From contig JANXYU010000008.1 of NCBI GenBank assembly GCA_025355855.1, positions 1 through 38,381 of the forward strand: a stretch of DNA of 38,381 nucleotides, given 5' to 3'. Each line of letters starts with the position of its first letter. Position 1 is the first letter of the stretch. This document shows, in pieces, positions 26,238 to 36,163 of the stretch. A program made the translations under genes and the position numbers. This stretch comes from Actinomycetota bacterium. GTDB taxonomy: Bacteria; Actinomycetota; JAHEXW01. Under the pieces are notes generated by a model, which was not told where the DNA came from, did no database searches, and saw only the letters and a list, made by a program, of their open reading frames with translations.

Positions 26238-28724
26238 ATGTTTGAACGGTTTACCGAGCGCGCCCGCCGCGTCGTCGTTCTGGCCCGCGAAGAAGCCAGG
26301 ATGCTCAACCAAAACTACATCGGTACCGAGCACCTTCTGCTCGGTTTGATTCTGGAGGGCGAAGGCGTGGCCGCCAAAGCCCTGGAAAACCTGGAGATCA
26401 GCTTAGACGATGTCCGCCTACAGGTCGAGAAGATCATCGGCCGCGGTGAGGCAACATCCATTGGTCACATACCCTTTACACCGCGCGCCAAAAAGGTCCT
26501 CGAACTGTCCTTGCGTGAAGCGCTCCAATTGGGCCACAACTATATCGGGACGGAACATATTTTGCTGGGACTTATCCGCGAGGGTGAGGGCGTGGCGGCT
26601 CGCGTGCTAATTAACCTTGGTGCTGATCTGGAAAAAGTCCGCAATGAAGTAATCCAACAATTATCGGGGGCCTATACGGCGACAGGGGTCTCTCCCTCAC
26701 CGACCTCAAAAGAAGGCGCGGCGGGTAAGAGCGCATTGCTCGACCAGTTCGGCCGGGACTTGACGCAGATGGCTCAGGACGGCAAACTCGACCCCGTGAT
26801 TGGCCGCAAAAACGAAATCGACCGGGTGATGCAAATACTCTCTCGCCGCACCAAGAACAATCCTGTTTTGATCGGAGAACCCGGTGTCGGCAAGACGGCC
26901 GTCGTTGAGGGTTTCGCTCAAGCCATCATTCAGGGACGAGTTCCGGAGAGTTTGAAAGGCAAGAAACTATACACACTTGACCTGGGCGCTTTGGTCGCCG
27001 GTAGCCGCTACCGCGGTGATTTCGAGGAACGATTGAAAAAACTGTTGGCAGAAATCCGCAGCCGCGGCGACGTTGTTATCTTTATCGACGAGGTCCATAA
27101 CTTGGTTGGCGCCGGCGCGGCTGAAGGGGCCATCGACGCCGCCAGCATTCTAAAACCGGCTTTGGCTCGAGGCGAGCTGCAGACGATCGGCGCGACTACC
27201 CTGGACGAATATCGAAAGTATCTGGAGAAAGACGCCGCTCTGGAAAGGCGATTTCAGCCTGTGCTGGTAGGAGAGCCAACGGTTGAAGATACTATCGAGA
27301 TCCTCAAGGGCTTGCGCGACCGTTACGAGGCGCATCACGGCGTGATTATAACCGACGAAGCGCTAACGGCTGCGGGCTATCTGGCCGAGCGCTATATATC
27401 CGAACGATTTCTGCCGGACAAAGCGATCGATCTGATTGACGAGGCGGCCAGCCGACTGAAAATCATCAGCATGACGGCGCCGCCGAACTTCCGCGAAATG
27501 GAAGACCGCCTGAAACGGCTGCGCCAGGAAAAAGAAGGGGCCATCGAGGCCCAGGAATATGAGAAAGCGGCCAATCTGCGGGACCGTGAACGCAAGATGC
27601 TGTTTGAAAAGGTTCAGATGGAGAAGGAATGGAAACAACCGGAATCAGGCGGCCGGCGTGTCTCGGTAACCGAAAAAGACATTGCCGCCGTTGTCAGCCA
27701 ATGGACCGGTATCCCCGTGCAAGAATTAACGGAAGAAGAGAGCGAGAAGCTGATGCGCATGGAAGACGCGTTGCACATGCGTATTGTTGGTCAAGACGAA
27801 GCGGTAAAGGCCGTAGCGCGCGCCATTCGCCGCAGCCGGGCCGGCTTGAAAGATCCGCGCCGACCGACCGGCTCGTTTATCTTCCTTGGTCCATCGGGCG
27901 TCGGCAAGACCGAGTTAGCGCGAACATTAGCCGAATTCCTGTTTGGCGACGAGGACGCGCTGATTCAGCTGGATATGAGTGAGTACATGGAGAAGCATTC
28001 GGTGTCTCGTCTGGTTGGTTCGCCACCCGGCTATGTCGGTTATGAGGAGGGCGGCCAGTTATCGGAAGCGGTTCGGCGGCGCCCCTACTCGGTTGTTTTG
28101 CTCGACGAGATCGAAAAGGCGCATCCCGACGTGTTCAATATTCTGCTGCAGATATTAGAGGACGGCCGGCTGACGGACAATCAGGGTCATGCCGTAGATT
28201 TCCGGAACGCGATAATCGTGCTGACAAGCAATCTCGGTTCCATGGATCTAAAGCGAGCCCACGGACTCGGATTCGGCGCCGCCGACGACAACCAAATCTC
28301 TTACGACAAGATGAAAGAGAATGTTACGAACGAATTAAAACGCGCTTTCCGGCCCGAATTCTTGAACAGGGTCGACGATATCATTGTCTTCCACGAGTTG
28401 ACCACTGCTAACATTCGCGTGATCGTCGATATTATGGTCGCGGGTCTGCAGGCTCGTCTGGGCTCGTTGGGGCTCAAGATCAAGTTGACTGCGGCGGCCA
28501 AGATTCTCCTGGCGAAAGAGGGTTATGACACGGCTCTGGGCGCCAGACCCTTGCGGCGGGCGCTGCAGCGACTGGTCGAGGACCCTCTAAGTGAAAGCAT
28601 ACTAAAGGCAAAGCCGAAAGCCGGGGAGACAATAACGGTCGATGCTATCGACAACGAGATTGTCTTTCTCAAGGGCAAAGAGGCCAAGCCCGAAAAACTG
28701 GTCGCTGCAAAGAAGAAGGACTAA
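26238..28724 (+). CDS. clpC: ATP-dependent Clp protease ATPase subunit ClpC
   Basis: ClpC is a Hsp100 unfoldase that feeds proteins to ClpP, usually with adaptor proteins. The 828-aa protein has the duplicated N domain (about 1-145; the repeated [24 protein letters not shown]), the first AAA module with Walker A GEPGVGKT from residue 213, and a UVR coiled-coil insert near 420-455. The second AAA module has GPSGVGKT from about 551 and the D2-small domain at the end. The UVR insert distinguishes ClpC from ClpB and ClpA. In Firmicutes clpC sits with ctsR-mcsA-mcsB; here none of these precedes it, as in actinobacteria. Confidence 0.97.
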   Translation: MFERFTERARRVVVLAREEARMLNQNYIGTEHLLLGLILEGEGVAAKALENLEISLDDVRLQVEKIIGRGEATSIGHIPFTPRAKKVLELSLREALQLGHNYIGTEHILLGLIREGEGVAARVLINLGADLEKVRNEVIQQLSGAYTATGVSPSPTSKEGAAGKSALLDQFGRDLTQMAQDGKLDPVIGRKNEIDRVMQILSRRTKNNPVLIGEPGVGKTAVVEGFAQAIIQGRVPESLKGKKLYTLDLGALVAGSRYRGDFEERLKKLLAEIRSRGDVVIFIDEVHNLVGAGAAEGAIDAASILKPALARGELQTIGATTLDEYRKYLEKDAALERRFQPVLVGEPTVEDTIEILKGLRDRYEAHHGVIITDEALTAAGYLAERYISERFLPDKAIDLIDEAASRLKIISMTAPPNFREMEDRLKRLRQEKEGAIEAQEYEKAANLRDRERKMLFEKVQMEKEWKQPESGGRRVSVTEKDIAAVVSQWTGIPVQELTEEESEKLMRMEDALHMRIVGQDEAVKAVARAIRRSRAGLKDPRRPTGSFIFLGPSGVGKTELARTLAEFLFGDEDALIQLDMSEYMEKHSVSRLVGSPPGYVGYEEGGQLSEAVRRRPYSVVLLDEIEKAHPDVFNILLQILEDGRLTDNQGHAVDFRNAIIVLTSNLGSMDLKRAHGLGFGAADDNQISYDKMKENVTNELKRAFRPEFLNRVDDIIVFHELTTANIRVIVDIMVAGLQARLGSLGLKIKLTAAAKILLAKEGYDTALGARPLRRALQRLVEDPLSESILKAKPKAGETITVDAIDNEIVFLKGKEAKPEKLVAAKKKD

Positions 28725-28733
28725 CTTACGCTT

Positions 28734-30113
28734 ATGCCGGCCGCTAAAACTAAGTTTCGGTGCACAGATTGCGGCTATGTCTCGCCCCGCTGGATGGGCC
28801 GCTGTCCGGAATGCTCGGCCTGGAATTCCCTGCTGGAAGAGGCTGGCAAAGACGCCAAGAGACAACTGGCGCGCGCCCGACCGACGGGCTCTTCTTATCC
28901 CCAGCCGTTAGCCGACGTCGATCTAACCGAAACACCGCGTTTTTCGGCCGGCTACGCCGAGTTGGATCGCGTCTTAGGCGGCGGCATCGTCCCAGGCTCG
29001 TTGGTCTTGATCGGCGGCGAACCGGGCATCGGCAAATCGACTCTCTTACTGCAGGTGGCTCAGTATCTGGCATCTTCCGGCAATTCGGTATTGCTGGCTT
29101 CGGGAGAAGAAAGCGCGCGCCAGATTCGGTTGCGGGCGGAACGTCTGGGTCTGACCGGCGGCTCCCTGATGCTGATGAGCGAGACAGATATTGACCGCGT
29201 CATCGACGAGGCAGGTGCGGCAGCCCCGCGCGTCTTAATAGTCGATTCCATCCAGACAATGTCAGACGCCGCGTCTTCGGGAACGGCGGGTAGCGTTGGC
29301 CAGGTGAAAGAGTGTACTCACAGGCTAATGACGCTGGCTAAAGAGACTGGCACCGCGGTCTTTATCGTCGGGCATGTAACGAAAGAGGGCGCTATTGCCG
29401 GGCCGCGTGTCCTGGAGCACATGGTGGACACCGTTCTTTATTTCGAGGGTGAGCGCAACCAAAGTCATCGTATCGTACGAGCCGTTAAGAACCGGTTCGG
29501 TTCGACAGACGAGATCGGCGTCTTCGAAATGGGAGACGGAGGGTTGCGCGAGGTGTCCAATCCATCGGAACTATTTCTTTCTGACCGGCAAACGGGGACC
29601 CCCGGCAGCGTTGTTGTGGCGTCCATTGAGGGTACGCGGTCGTTCTTAGTTGAATTGCAAGCGTTGGCTGCGCCGACGTCCCTGGCTTACCCGAGGCGGG
29701 TGGCCGCGGGTCTGGATTACCAGAGGATTGCCTTATTGACAGCCGTGCTAGAACGTCGGGCCGGTCTCAAGCTAGGCAGTCAAGACATCTATGTCAGCGC
29801 GGCTGGAGGTTTGAAGATTTCTGAACCCGCGGCCGACTTAGGGATCGCCTTGGCGGTCGCCTCGGCCTATAAAGACGCGCCAGCTCCCCCCGATACTGTC
29901 GTTTTTGGAGAATTGGGTTTGGGCGGCGAGCTTCGCTTTGTCAGCCAAACCGACCGGCGATTGAAAGAAGCGGCTCGATTGGGATTCAAACAAGCTATCG
30001 CGCCCCGCGGCGCGGCTAAGTCTAGGGTGTCGGGAATCAGGGTTATTGAGGCCGCTACAATCAAAGAAGCCATCGCGCTACTAAAAAAAGGTTCAAGTCC
30101 CCCCGGCGTTTAG
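28734..30113 (+). CDS. radA: DNA repair protein RadA
   Basis: RadA is a RecA-related ATPase that helps branch migration in recombination. The 459-aa protein has an N-terminal C4 zinc finger (C-x2-C ... CPEC within the first 30 residues). Walker A GGEPGIGKST starts at about 94. The family-specific KNRFG motif is at 252-256. A C-terminal Lon-like domain has VSAAGGLKISEPAADL. It begins 9 nt after clpC and is followed 15 nt later by disA, the classic clpC-radA-disA order. Confidence 0.97.
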   Translation: MPAAKTKFRCTDCGYVSPRWMGRCPECSAWNSLLEEAGKDAKRQLARARPTGSSYPQPLADVDLTETPRFSAGYAELDRVLGGGIVPGSLVLIGGEPGIGKSTLLLQVAQYLASSGNSVLLASGEESARQIRLRAERLGLTGGSLMLMSETDIDRVIDEAGAAAPRVLIVDSIQTMSDAASSGTAGSVGQVKECTHRLMTLAKETGTAVFIVGHVTKEGAIAGPRVLEHMVDTVLYFEGERNQSHRIVRAVKNRFGSTDEIGVFEMGDGGLREVSNPSELFLSDRQTGTPGSVVVASIEGTRSFLVELQALAAPTSLAYPRRVAAGLDYQRIALLTAVLERRAGLKLGSQDIYVSAAGGLKISEPAADLGIALAVASAYKDAPAPPDTVVFGELGLGGELRFVSQTDRRLKEAARLGFKQAIAPRGAAKSRVSGIRVIEAATIKEAIALLKKGSSPPGV

Positions 30114-30128
30114 CAAAAGGAGGCGCAC

Positions 30129-31190
30129 ATGGAGACCAAGAGTAGTGAACGTTTACTGGCTATTCTGCGAAAAGTCGCACCGGGAACACCTCTCCGCCAG
30201 AGTTGTGAACGCATTATCGCGTCCCGTCATGGCGCTCTGATCGTCCTGTCCAACCGGCCGGAAGTAATGTCGCTGGCGCAAGGCGGATTCGAGATCAATT
30301 GCGAGTTTCTGCCCAGCCGGCTCTACGAGCTTGCCAAGATGGACGGCGCCATAATCATCGCTTCCGACTCAAGTCGTATCTTGCGCGCCAACGTGCATTT
30401 GACGCCCGATGTTTCTATAACGTCGCGCGAAACGGGGACGCGCTCCCGAACGAGCGAGCGCGTCGCCAAACAAACCGGGGCCCCCGTCCTATGCGTTTCG
30501 GAAGAAATGGGATCGATCTTCCTGTTCATGGATGGCGACAAATACAGTCTGGACGATTTAAGACTGGTAATGTCTCGAGCCACGCAGGCGCTGCAAGCGC
30601 TGGAGAAGTATACGGCTCGGCTGGAAAGCGTGTTGAGCAGCCTTACGAGCTTGGAGTTTGAAGGTCTAGCGGCGCTGGAGGATGTGGCGCTTTGCGTCCA
30701 GCGCTTTGAAATGGTGGAACGCATCTCCAAGGAGATTGACGGATTCGTTGTTGAACTTGGCGTCGATGGCCGCCTCGTGGAAATGCAGCTCGAGGAAATG
30801 ACAGCCGGGGTTAAAAACGAACATGACAATCTCCTAAAAGACTACTGCAGGCTGAAGAAAAACTGTTCACTGGCCGACATGCAGACGCGCTTGACAGCTC
30901 TCACAGACGAGGAATTGCTGGAGTTGCCGATTATCGCAAGGTCAATGGGCTATGTCGGAACTAACGAAGCGTTGGCTCAGTATGTGATGCCAAAGGGGTT
31001 CAGGATGCTGGCGCATATACCCCGCATCAGCCAGCCCGTTATTACTAAGTTGGTTGAGAGTTTTGGGAACTTAAATAACATCGTCCGGGCCGGTCGTAAA
31101 CAACTGGAAGCTGTCGACGGCGTTGGCGCGGCGCGAGCCAGGATATTGCAGGATGGTCTACGCCGTTTATCGGAATCTAATGTGACATAA
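30129..31190 (+). CDS. disA: DNA integrity scanning diadenylate cyclase DisA, with RSR in place of RHR
   Basis: DisA is an octameric DNA-binding enzyme that makes c-di-AMP from ATP and stops when it meets branched DNA. The 353-aa protein has the DAC domain (about 10-150) with DGA at 72-74. The linker helices follow, and a C-terminal helix-hairpin-helix domain is at about 300-350 (LEAVDGVGAARARIL). The second catalytic motif, normally R-H-R in GTRHRTAERVAKQT, reads Arg105-Ser106-Arg107 (codons at 30441-30449). The His is otherwise near invariant as far as I recall. The rest is normal, so activity may be kept, altered or lost. GGAGGCGC precedes the ATG. Confidence 0.95.
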   Translation: METKSSERLLAILRKVAPGTPLRQSCERIIASRHGALIVLSNRPEVMSLAQGGFEINCEFLPSRLYELAKMDGAIIIASDSSRILRANVHLTPDVSITSRETGTRSRTSERVAKQTGAPVLCVSEEMGSIFLFMDGDKYSLDDLRLVMSRATQALQALEKYTARLESVLSSLTSLEFEGLAALEDVALCVQRFEMVERISKEIDGFVVELGVDGRLVEMQLEEMTAGVKNEHDNLLKDYCRLKKNCSLADMQTRLTALTDEELLELPIIARSMGYVGTNEALAQYVMPKGFRMLAHIPRISQPVITKLVESFGNLNNIVRAGRKQLEAVDGVGAARARILQDGLRRLSESNVT

Positions 31191-31210
31191 AATGCCCATT
31201 GTGCTAGAAT
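31182..31210 (+). promoter_or_regulatory. Promoter of carD
   Basis: GTGACA (31182-31187), a 17-nt spacer and TAGAAT (31205-31210) preceded by TGC. It is the most complete promoter in the window. The -35 overlaps the last codons of disA. Confidence 0.65.
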
Positions 31211-31233
31211 AAGCACATCAAGGGGGCGGTAGC

Positions 31234-31707
31234 GTGTTCAAAAGTGGCGACAGGGTAGTTTGTCCTCCACACGGAGCGGCAGTCATCGAGGGCGTCCAAG
31301 ACAAATGGGTGCTGGGCGAAAAACGGCAATACTTCATCATCAAACCGTTCTATGGACATATTACTATCATGTTGCCTGTTGACAACGCATCTGACCTGGG
31401 ACTGCGCAACGTTATCGAACCTACCGAAATCGATGGGGTCATGGAGGTCCTGGGAGCTGAGTGTTCCGACCTTCCCGCCAATTGGAACCAGCGGTTTAAG
31501 GAAAATTGGCGCAAATTGGGCGGCGGCAACATTCGTGAGGTTGCCGAGGTTGTCAGGGATCTTAGTTCGATTGAACGATCCAAAGCGCTGTCGACCAAGG
31601 AAAAGGATCTGCTAAAGCAAGCTCGTAGAACCCTCATCAGTGAACTTGTTTTCGCCCGCGGCGTCGAAGAGAGCGAAGCGATTCGCGCCATCGAAGCCGC
31701 GCTGTAA
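31234..31707 (+). CDS. carD: CarD family transcriptional regulator
   Basis: CarD binds the RNA polymerase beta subunit and stabilises open complexes, mainly at rRNA promoters. The 157-aa protein has the N-terminal RNAP-interaction domain (FKSGDRVVCPPHGAAVIEG, about 1-60) and a C-terminal helical DNA-binding domain rich in basic residues. The start is GTG 31234 after AAGGGGGCGG. It has its own promoter inside the disA end, matching the disA-carD-ispD order of actinobacteria. The extended -10 elements in this window are the type of weak promoter CarD could act on (inference). Confidence 0.95.
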   Translation: MFKSGDRVVCPPHGAAVIEGVQDKWVLGEKRQYFIIKPFYGHITIMLPVDNASDLGLRNVIEPTEIDGVMEVLGAECSDLPANWNQRFKENWRKLGGGNIREVAEVVRDLSSIERSKALSTKEKDLLKQARRTLISELVFARGVEESEAIRAIEAAL

Positions 31708-31798
31708 TCACACCACGACCGGTTCCTTCATTCTCCATTCTTTTATCCGCCGGCATGGTTTAAGTGTGGCCACAATTGAATAGCGGGAGCGCCATCCT

Positions 31799-32848
31799 AT
31801 GATTGTCTTTATTCGCGTTATCTTTATTATTTTCGGCGCCATCGCAGGGTTTGAAAGCGGCAGCGACTTCATCAGTGCTGTCTCTTTGACTAGTTCCATC
31901 ACTCTGCGGGCGCTAATCATTCTCTCGATTATTACCATATTCTGCGGGGCCGGCTACGTTCTGGGCGGCATCTTCGGCCGGGCCTTCATGGAACTCCTCG
32001 AAACCCTCGAATCACGACTGGAACGCTATTCCGGTTCGGACATCCTGTTCGCGGTGTCCGGCCTGATCATCGGCCTCTTGGCTGCTTTCTTTCTCTCTTT
32101 CGCTATGGTACTTTTGCCTTATGGCACATGGTTCGTGGTCGCCGGGTTTTTTGTGCTGGGCGGGGCCGGGCTGTTAATCGGCTTTACCAAACGCGAGGAT
32201 CTGGCAATTCTATTTAAAATGGGCAAGGCGAAGCCGGGCGAGACTCGTCGCGGCTCGAGTCCCAAACTTGTCGACACCAGCGCGATCATAGACGGGCGCA
32301 TCATTGACATTGTCGAAGCGGGATTCGTTGAGGGCACATTGATCATTCCGCGCTTCGTTTTAGATGAGTTGCAACTGATTTCCGACTCTTCCGATTCGCT
32401 GCGCCGCCAACGCGGTCGGCGCGGTCTGGATATCCTTAACGGGTTTAAAAAGAAAGGCGTTGGATCGGTCGAGATAATGGAGCGCGACTACAAAGAAATC
32501 GCCGGCGTTGACAGCAAATTGGTTCAGCTGGCCAAAGAGGTCGACGGCACCGTGATCACGGTTGACTATAACTTAAATAAGGTGGCCCGCCTGCAAGGGG
32601 TTAAAGTTCTCAACGTCAACGAGTTGGCCAACGCGCTAAAGGCGATTGTGCTGCCTGGTGAGGAAATGGAAGTAAGGGTCATCAAGGAAGGCAAAGAGGC
32701 CAACCAGGGCGTCGCTTATTTAGATGACGGCACCATGGTCGTAGTCGAAGACGGCAAGAAACTGCTTGGCAAGGACCTGAAGGCGATTGTAACCAGCGTT
32801 CTGCAGACACCGGCTGGCCGGATGATCTTTGTGAGGCGGAAAAAGTGA
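31799..32848 (+). CDS. YacL-type membrane protein with PIN and TRAM domains
   Basis: The 349-aa protein has about four transmembrane segments in its first ~140 residues. A PIN nuclease-like domain starts near 155 (LVDTSAIIDGRI) with acidic residues in LDELQ, DYNLNKVA and GVDSKLVQLA. A C-terminal TRAM (RNA-binding) domain follows from about 280. Such proteins sit between carD/disA and ispD in many Gram-positive bacteria. A ribonuclease role is inferred from PIN+TRAM and is not proven. GGGAG at 31785-31789 supports the ATG. The 91-nt gap after carD shows no terminator. Its stop overlaps ispD. Confidence 0.9.
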   Translation: MIVFIRVIFIIFGAIAGFESGSDFISAVSLTSSITLRALIILSIITIFCGAGYVLGGIFGRAFMELLETLESRLERYSGSDILFAVSGLIIGLLAAFFLSFAMVLLPYGTWFVVAGFFVLGGAGLLIGFTKREDLAILFKMGKAKPGETRRGSSPKLVDTSAIIDGRIIDIVEAGFVEGTLIIPRFVLDELQLISDSSDSLRRQRGRRGLDILNGFKKKGVGSVEIMERDYKEIAGVDSKLVQLAKEVDGTVITVDYNLNKVARLQGVKVLNVNELANALKAIVLPGEEMEVRVIKEGKEANQGVAYLDDGTMVVVEDGKKLLGKDLKAIVTSVLQTPAGRMIFVRRKK

Positions 32849-33549
32849 ACGTGGCGATAATCGCGGCTGCCGGACGCGGCACGCGGATGGCCTCTCCGAC
32901 CAGTAAACAACTCCTTTTGCTAGCTGGGCGTCCGGTTCTGGCGCACACCTTGGCCGCCTTTGAAGCGGCCGATTCAATCGATGCGGTCATTATTGTTGGC
33001 AAACGCAAAGACATGGATATGGTGCGCGTGGACATAGTTGAAGCCTTTGGCTTCACCAAGGTCATCAAGTATGCGGTTGGCGGACGCGACCGTCAGGATT
33101 CAGTAAATAACGCTTTAAAGGTTTTACCCCCGGATACCACCGTGATTGTCGTACATGACGGCGCCCGACCGTTGGTGACAACCGCCTTGATTGAACGGGC
33201 GGTTGCTGAGACTAAACACTGGCCGGCGGTCGTTCCGGGAATACCTGTCAAGGATACGATTAAACGAGTGACCCAGGAAGAGGTGGTTGAGTATACAATC
33301 GACCGCGGTCATATGTGGGCGATTCAAACCCCGCAAGCTTTTCGCGCCGATGTTTTGATTCACGCTCACCGGGTCGCTAAACAAGCCAAATTCTACGGAA
33401 CTGACGACGCTACGCTTATCGAAAAGATCAATCATCCGATCCGGGTTATTCCCGGTCTGGAGGAAAATATTAAAATCACGACCCCGATCGATATGGTCAT
33501 AGCCGCGGCGATTATAAACGACCGCCTAGCGGGAGGGGAGTGTAACTAA
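32845..33549 (+). CDS. ispD: 2-C-methyl-D-erythritol 4-phosphate cytidylyltransferase
   Basis: IspD joins CTP and methylerythritol phosphate in the MEP isoprenoid pathway. The 234-aa protein shows AAAGRGTRM, the Lys in SKQLLLLAGRPVL, GGRDRQDSVNNAL, VHDGARPL, PVKDTIK and QTPQAFRADVL. All are in order and complete. The start is GTG 32845, overlapping the upstream stop codon. Its own stop shares one base with the ispF start (TAATG). Confidence 0.96.
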   Translation: MNVAIIAAAGRGTRMASPTSKQLLLLAGRPVLAHTLAAFEAADSIDAVIIVGKRKDMDMVRVDIVEAFGFTKVIKYAVGGRDRQDSVNNALKVLPPDTTVIVVHDGARPLVTTALIERAVAETKHWPAVVPGIPVKDTIKRVTQEEVVEYTIDRGHMWAIQTPQAFRADVLIHAHRVAKQAKFYGTDDATLIEKINHPIRVIPGLEENIKITTPIDMVIAAAIINDRLAGGECN

Positions 33550-34025
33550 TGTTCAGGGTAGGTATCGGATATGACGCGCATCGCTTGGCGGCTGGCCGGC
33601 CGCTCATCCTGGGCGGCGTAACTTTGCCGCATGCGACCGGCTTAGAGGGATGGTCGGACGCGGATGTTCTGACCCACGCCGTGGCTGACGCCGTTTTAGG
33701 CGCGGCGGCCGTCGGCGATATCGGGCAACATTTTCCTCCGGGAGACGCCGCCTTCAAGAACGCTTCCAGCCTTGATCTGTTAGCGCGAGTGGCGCAGCTG
33801 ATCGGCGACTTGGGCTATTCGATCGCGAATGTCGATACCGTGTTAATCATGGAGACCCCGCGCATCGGAGACTATAGAGACGAAATGGCGGCTAACATTG
33901 CCGCTGCTCTGGGAATCGAGTCAGGACAGGTGAGCGTCAAGGCGACTACAACGGAAGGCATGGGCTTCGCCGGCCGGGGAGAAGGAGCGGCCGCACAAGC
34001 CGTCGCTCTTTTAGAGAAGGTATAA
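33549..34025 (+). CDS. ispF: 2-C-methyl-D-erythritol 2,4-cyclodiphosphate synthase
   Basis: IspF cyclises CDP-methylerythritol phosphate to the 2,4-cyclodiphosphate with release of CMP. The 158-aa protein has the zinc ligands in GYDAHRL (Asp9, His11) and the [17 protein letters not shown] segment. [11 protein letters not shown] and the C-terminal [16 protein letters not shown] are also present. Length is standard. It is translationally linked to ispD, as in many actinobacteria where the two are adjacent or fused. Confidence 0.97.
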   Translation: MFRVGIGYDAHRLAAGRPLILGGVTLPHATGLEGWSDADVLTHAVADAVLGAAAVGDIGQHFPPGDAAFKNASSLDLLARVAQLIGDLGYSIANVDTVLIMETPRIGDYRDEMAANIAAALGIESGQVSVKATTTEGMGFAGRGEGAAAQAVALLEKV

Positions 34026-34068
34026 GAAAACATGCTCTTTGAGCGAACGAAGTGAGTCGAGAAGCAAC

Positions 34069-34728
34069 TTGAGCATTACATCAGATATCAAGGTAGCCCA
34101 AGAGCGCGATCCCGCCGCCGGTTCGGGTCTGACGATATTCCTCACCAACCAAGGCCTGCATGCTGTTTGGTCCCACCGCTACACCCATTGGCTCTGGCGC
34201 CACCACCTTCGATTGCTCGCTCGCTTAACTAGTCAATGGACTAGATTTGTAACCGGGATCGAGATTCATCCGGGAGCCGCAGTGGGGCGCCGTTTCTTCA
34301 TCGACCACGGCATGGGCGTCGTTATCGGCGAGACGTCTATCGTTGGTGACAATGTTACTATCTATCAAGGAGTAACGCTGGGCGGAACCGGTAAAGATAA
34401 AGGTAAGCGGCATCCGACCGTTGAATCTGATGTGGTGATCGCGGCGGGCGCGAAAGTGCTAGGTGACATAACCATAGGCGCGCGTTCAAATGTCGGGGCG
34501 GGTGCTGTAGTGATCAAGTCAGTGCCGCCCAACTCAACGGTTGTCGGGGTACCGGGCCGATTCGTCGTGTATCGCGGCCGCGAGATACCCTCAACCGATC
34601 TCCATCACGAGCGCCTGCCGGATCCAGTCGCCGAAATGTTTAGGCATCTGGAGCGGCGGTTGGACAGCTTAGACAGCGCTATCACGGAAGTCGAAGGAGA
34701 GACGCGGCATGGTTCTAAAGGTTCATAA
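34069..34728 (+). CDS. cysE: Serine O-acetyltransferase
   Basis: CysE acetylates L-serine with acetyl-CoA, the first step of cysteine synthesis. It has the N-terminal helices ([30 protein letters not shown]) and the left-handed beta-helix with [22 protein letters not shown]. The catalytic His-Asp is in [21 protein letters not shown] and VVGVPGRFV follow. About 219 aa if the TTG at 34069 is used. The exact start is uncertain: the frame opens at TTG 34039, no good ribosome binding site precedes either, and an ATG at 34032 in another frame encodes only MLFERTK before a stop. Its end overlaps cysS. Confidence 0.9.
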   Translation: MSITSDIKVAQERDPAAGSGLTIFLTNQGLHAVWSHRYTHWLWRHHLRLLARLTSQWTRFVTGIEIHPGAAVGRRFFIDHGMGVVIGETSIVGDNVTIYQGVTLGGTGKDKGKRHPTVESDVVIAAGAKVLGDITIGARSNVGAGAVVIKSVPPNSTVVGVPGRFVVYRGREIPSTDLHHERLPDPVAEMFRHLERRLDSLDSAITEVEGETRHGSKGS

Positions 34729-36163
34729 CACCCTAACGGGAAGCAAGGACGACTTTGTTCCCCGCGACGAAGGCCGGGTCGCGATGTACGTCTGCGGACC
34801 GACTGTCTACAACTATATTCATGTCGGTAACGCTCGATGTTATCTGACTTTCGATATGATCCGGCGCTACCTCAAGTTGCGAGGGTACGAGGTGCTGTAC
34901 GCGCAGAATTTCACCGATATAGACGACAAAATCATCAACGCCTCGGCCGAACAGGGTATCGACCCGACAGTGCTTACGGCCACCTACATCGACGCCTTTC
35001 AAGAGGACATGACCGCGTTGCAAGTAGCGCCGCCGGACGTCGCTCCTCTGGCCACCGAACACATCGGCGAGATGCTGGAGATGATTGCCAGTTTAGTTGA
35101 CAGGGGAATCGCTTACGTCGTCGACGGCGATGTCTATTATGAGGTTGCCAAGTTTCCGGCGTACGGCCGACTCTCACACCGGGATTTGGCGGATATGCAG
35201 GCGGGCGCGCGGGTGGATGTTGATGTCAGAAAACGAGCGCCCGCGGATTTCGCTCTCTGGAAAGCCGCCAAACCGGGCGAACCCAGTTGGGACAGCCCAT
35301 GGGGCAAAGGCCGGCCAGGCTGGCATATCGAATGTTCCGCGATGTCGTTAAAATACCTAGGTTTTTCGTTCGACATTCACGGCGGCGGTCTGGACTTGAT
35401 ATTCCCGCACCACGAGAACGAGATCGCGCAGGCCGAAGGCGCAACGGGCGAATCCCCCTTCGTGCGCAACTGGCTGCATAACGGCTTTGTCACGATGAGC
35501 GGCGAGAAGATGGCCAAGTCGGTTGGTAATGTTATTCGAGTGCGAGACGCGCTGGCCGAAGCCGGACCGATGGCCATCCGCATGCTTTTTCTTGGCACTC
35601 ATTATCGCAGCCCGATTGACTTCAACGCCGACAAACTAGCCGAAGCGGGCCGAGCCTACGACCGGTTGAACAATCTGGTCGGCAACATCGACCGTATCGC
35701 CGCCGCCTTGAACGGGACAATCACCGTGCTTACGGGCACCGGAAAAGAAAAGGAACTTCTTGACGCTTTGCGGGCGGCGGAAGCCGGCTTCGTTGAAGCG
35801 ATGGATGACGATTTCAACGCTCCCGACGCGCTGGGCGCGTTGTTTACGCTGACTCGCGAGATCAATACGTTCATCAAGGACAGAACGCGTTTTTCGTTAG
35901 ACGAAATCGACGCCCTAGATGCGGCCAAAGCGACCTTGACTCGGTTGGGAGAGGCGCTCGGCTTGTCCTTTACCGGTTTCGCCGGGAGCGGCGACGCCGG
36001 CTTTCAGGCCGATGTCGAGGCCAAGATAGCCGCCCGGCAGGCTGCTAAAGCAGCCAAAGATTGGGACACGGCCGACCGCATCCGAAACGATCTCGCGCTG
36101 CTCGACGTTGTCATCGAAGATACGCCTGAGGGCACTAAATGGCGTGTCAAGAAGGACGGATAG
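34709..36163 (+). CDS. cysS: Cysteinyl-tRNA synthetase
   Basis: It charges tRNA-Cys. The 484-aa class I synthetase has the zinc ligand Cys in VCGPTVYNY, the HIGH counterpart [13 protein letters not shown] and [17 protein letters not shown] and the KMSKS counterpart KMAKS follow, then a C-terminal helical anticodon domain. AAGGAGA lies just before the ATG inside the cysE end. The cysE-cysS pair is the order seen in Bacillus. The next gene, sigH, begins directly after the stop codon. Confidence 0.97.
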   Translation: MVLKVHNTLTGSKDDFVPRDEGRVAMYVCGPTVYNYIHVGNARCYLTFDMIRRYLKLRGYEVLYAQNFTDIDDKIINASAEQGIDPTVLTATYIDAFQEDMTALQVAPPDVAPLATEHIGEMLEMIASLVDRGIAYVVDGDVYYEVAKFPAYGRLSHRDLADMQAGARVDVDVRKRAPADFALWKAAKPGEPSWDSPWGKGRPGWHIECSAMSLKYLGFSFDIHGGGLDLIFPHHENEIAQAEGATGESPFVRNWLHNGFVTMSGEKMAKSVGNVIRVRDALAEAGPMAIRMLFLGTHYRSPIDFNADKLAEAGRAYDRLNNLVGNIDRIAAALNGTITVLTGTGKEKELLDALRAAEAGFVEAMDDDFNAPDALGALFTLTREINTFIKDRTRFSLDEIDALDAAKATLTRLGEALGLSFTGFAGSGDAGFQADVEAKIAARQAAKAAKDWDTADRIRNDLALLDVVIEDTPEGTKWRVKKDG

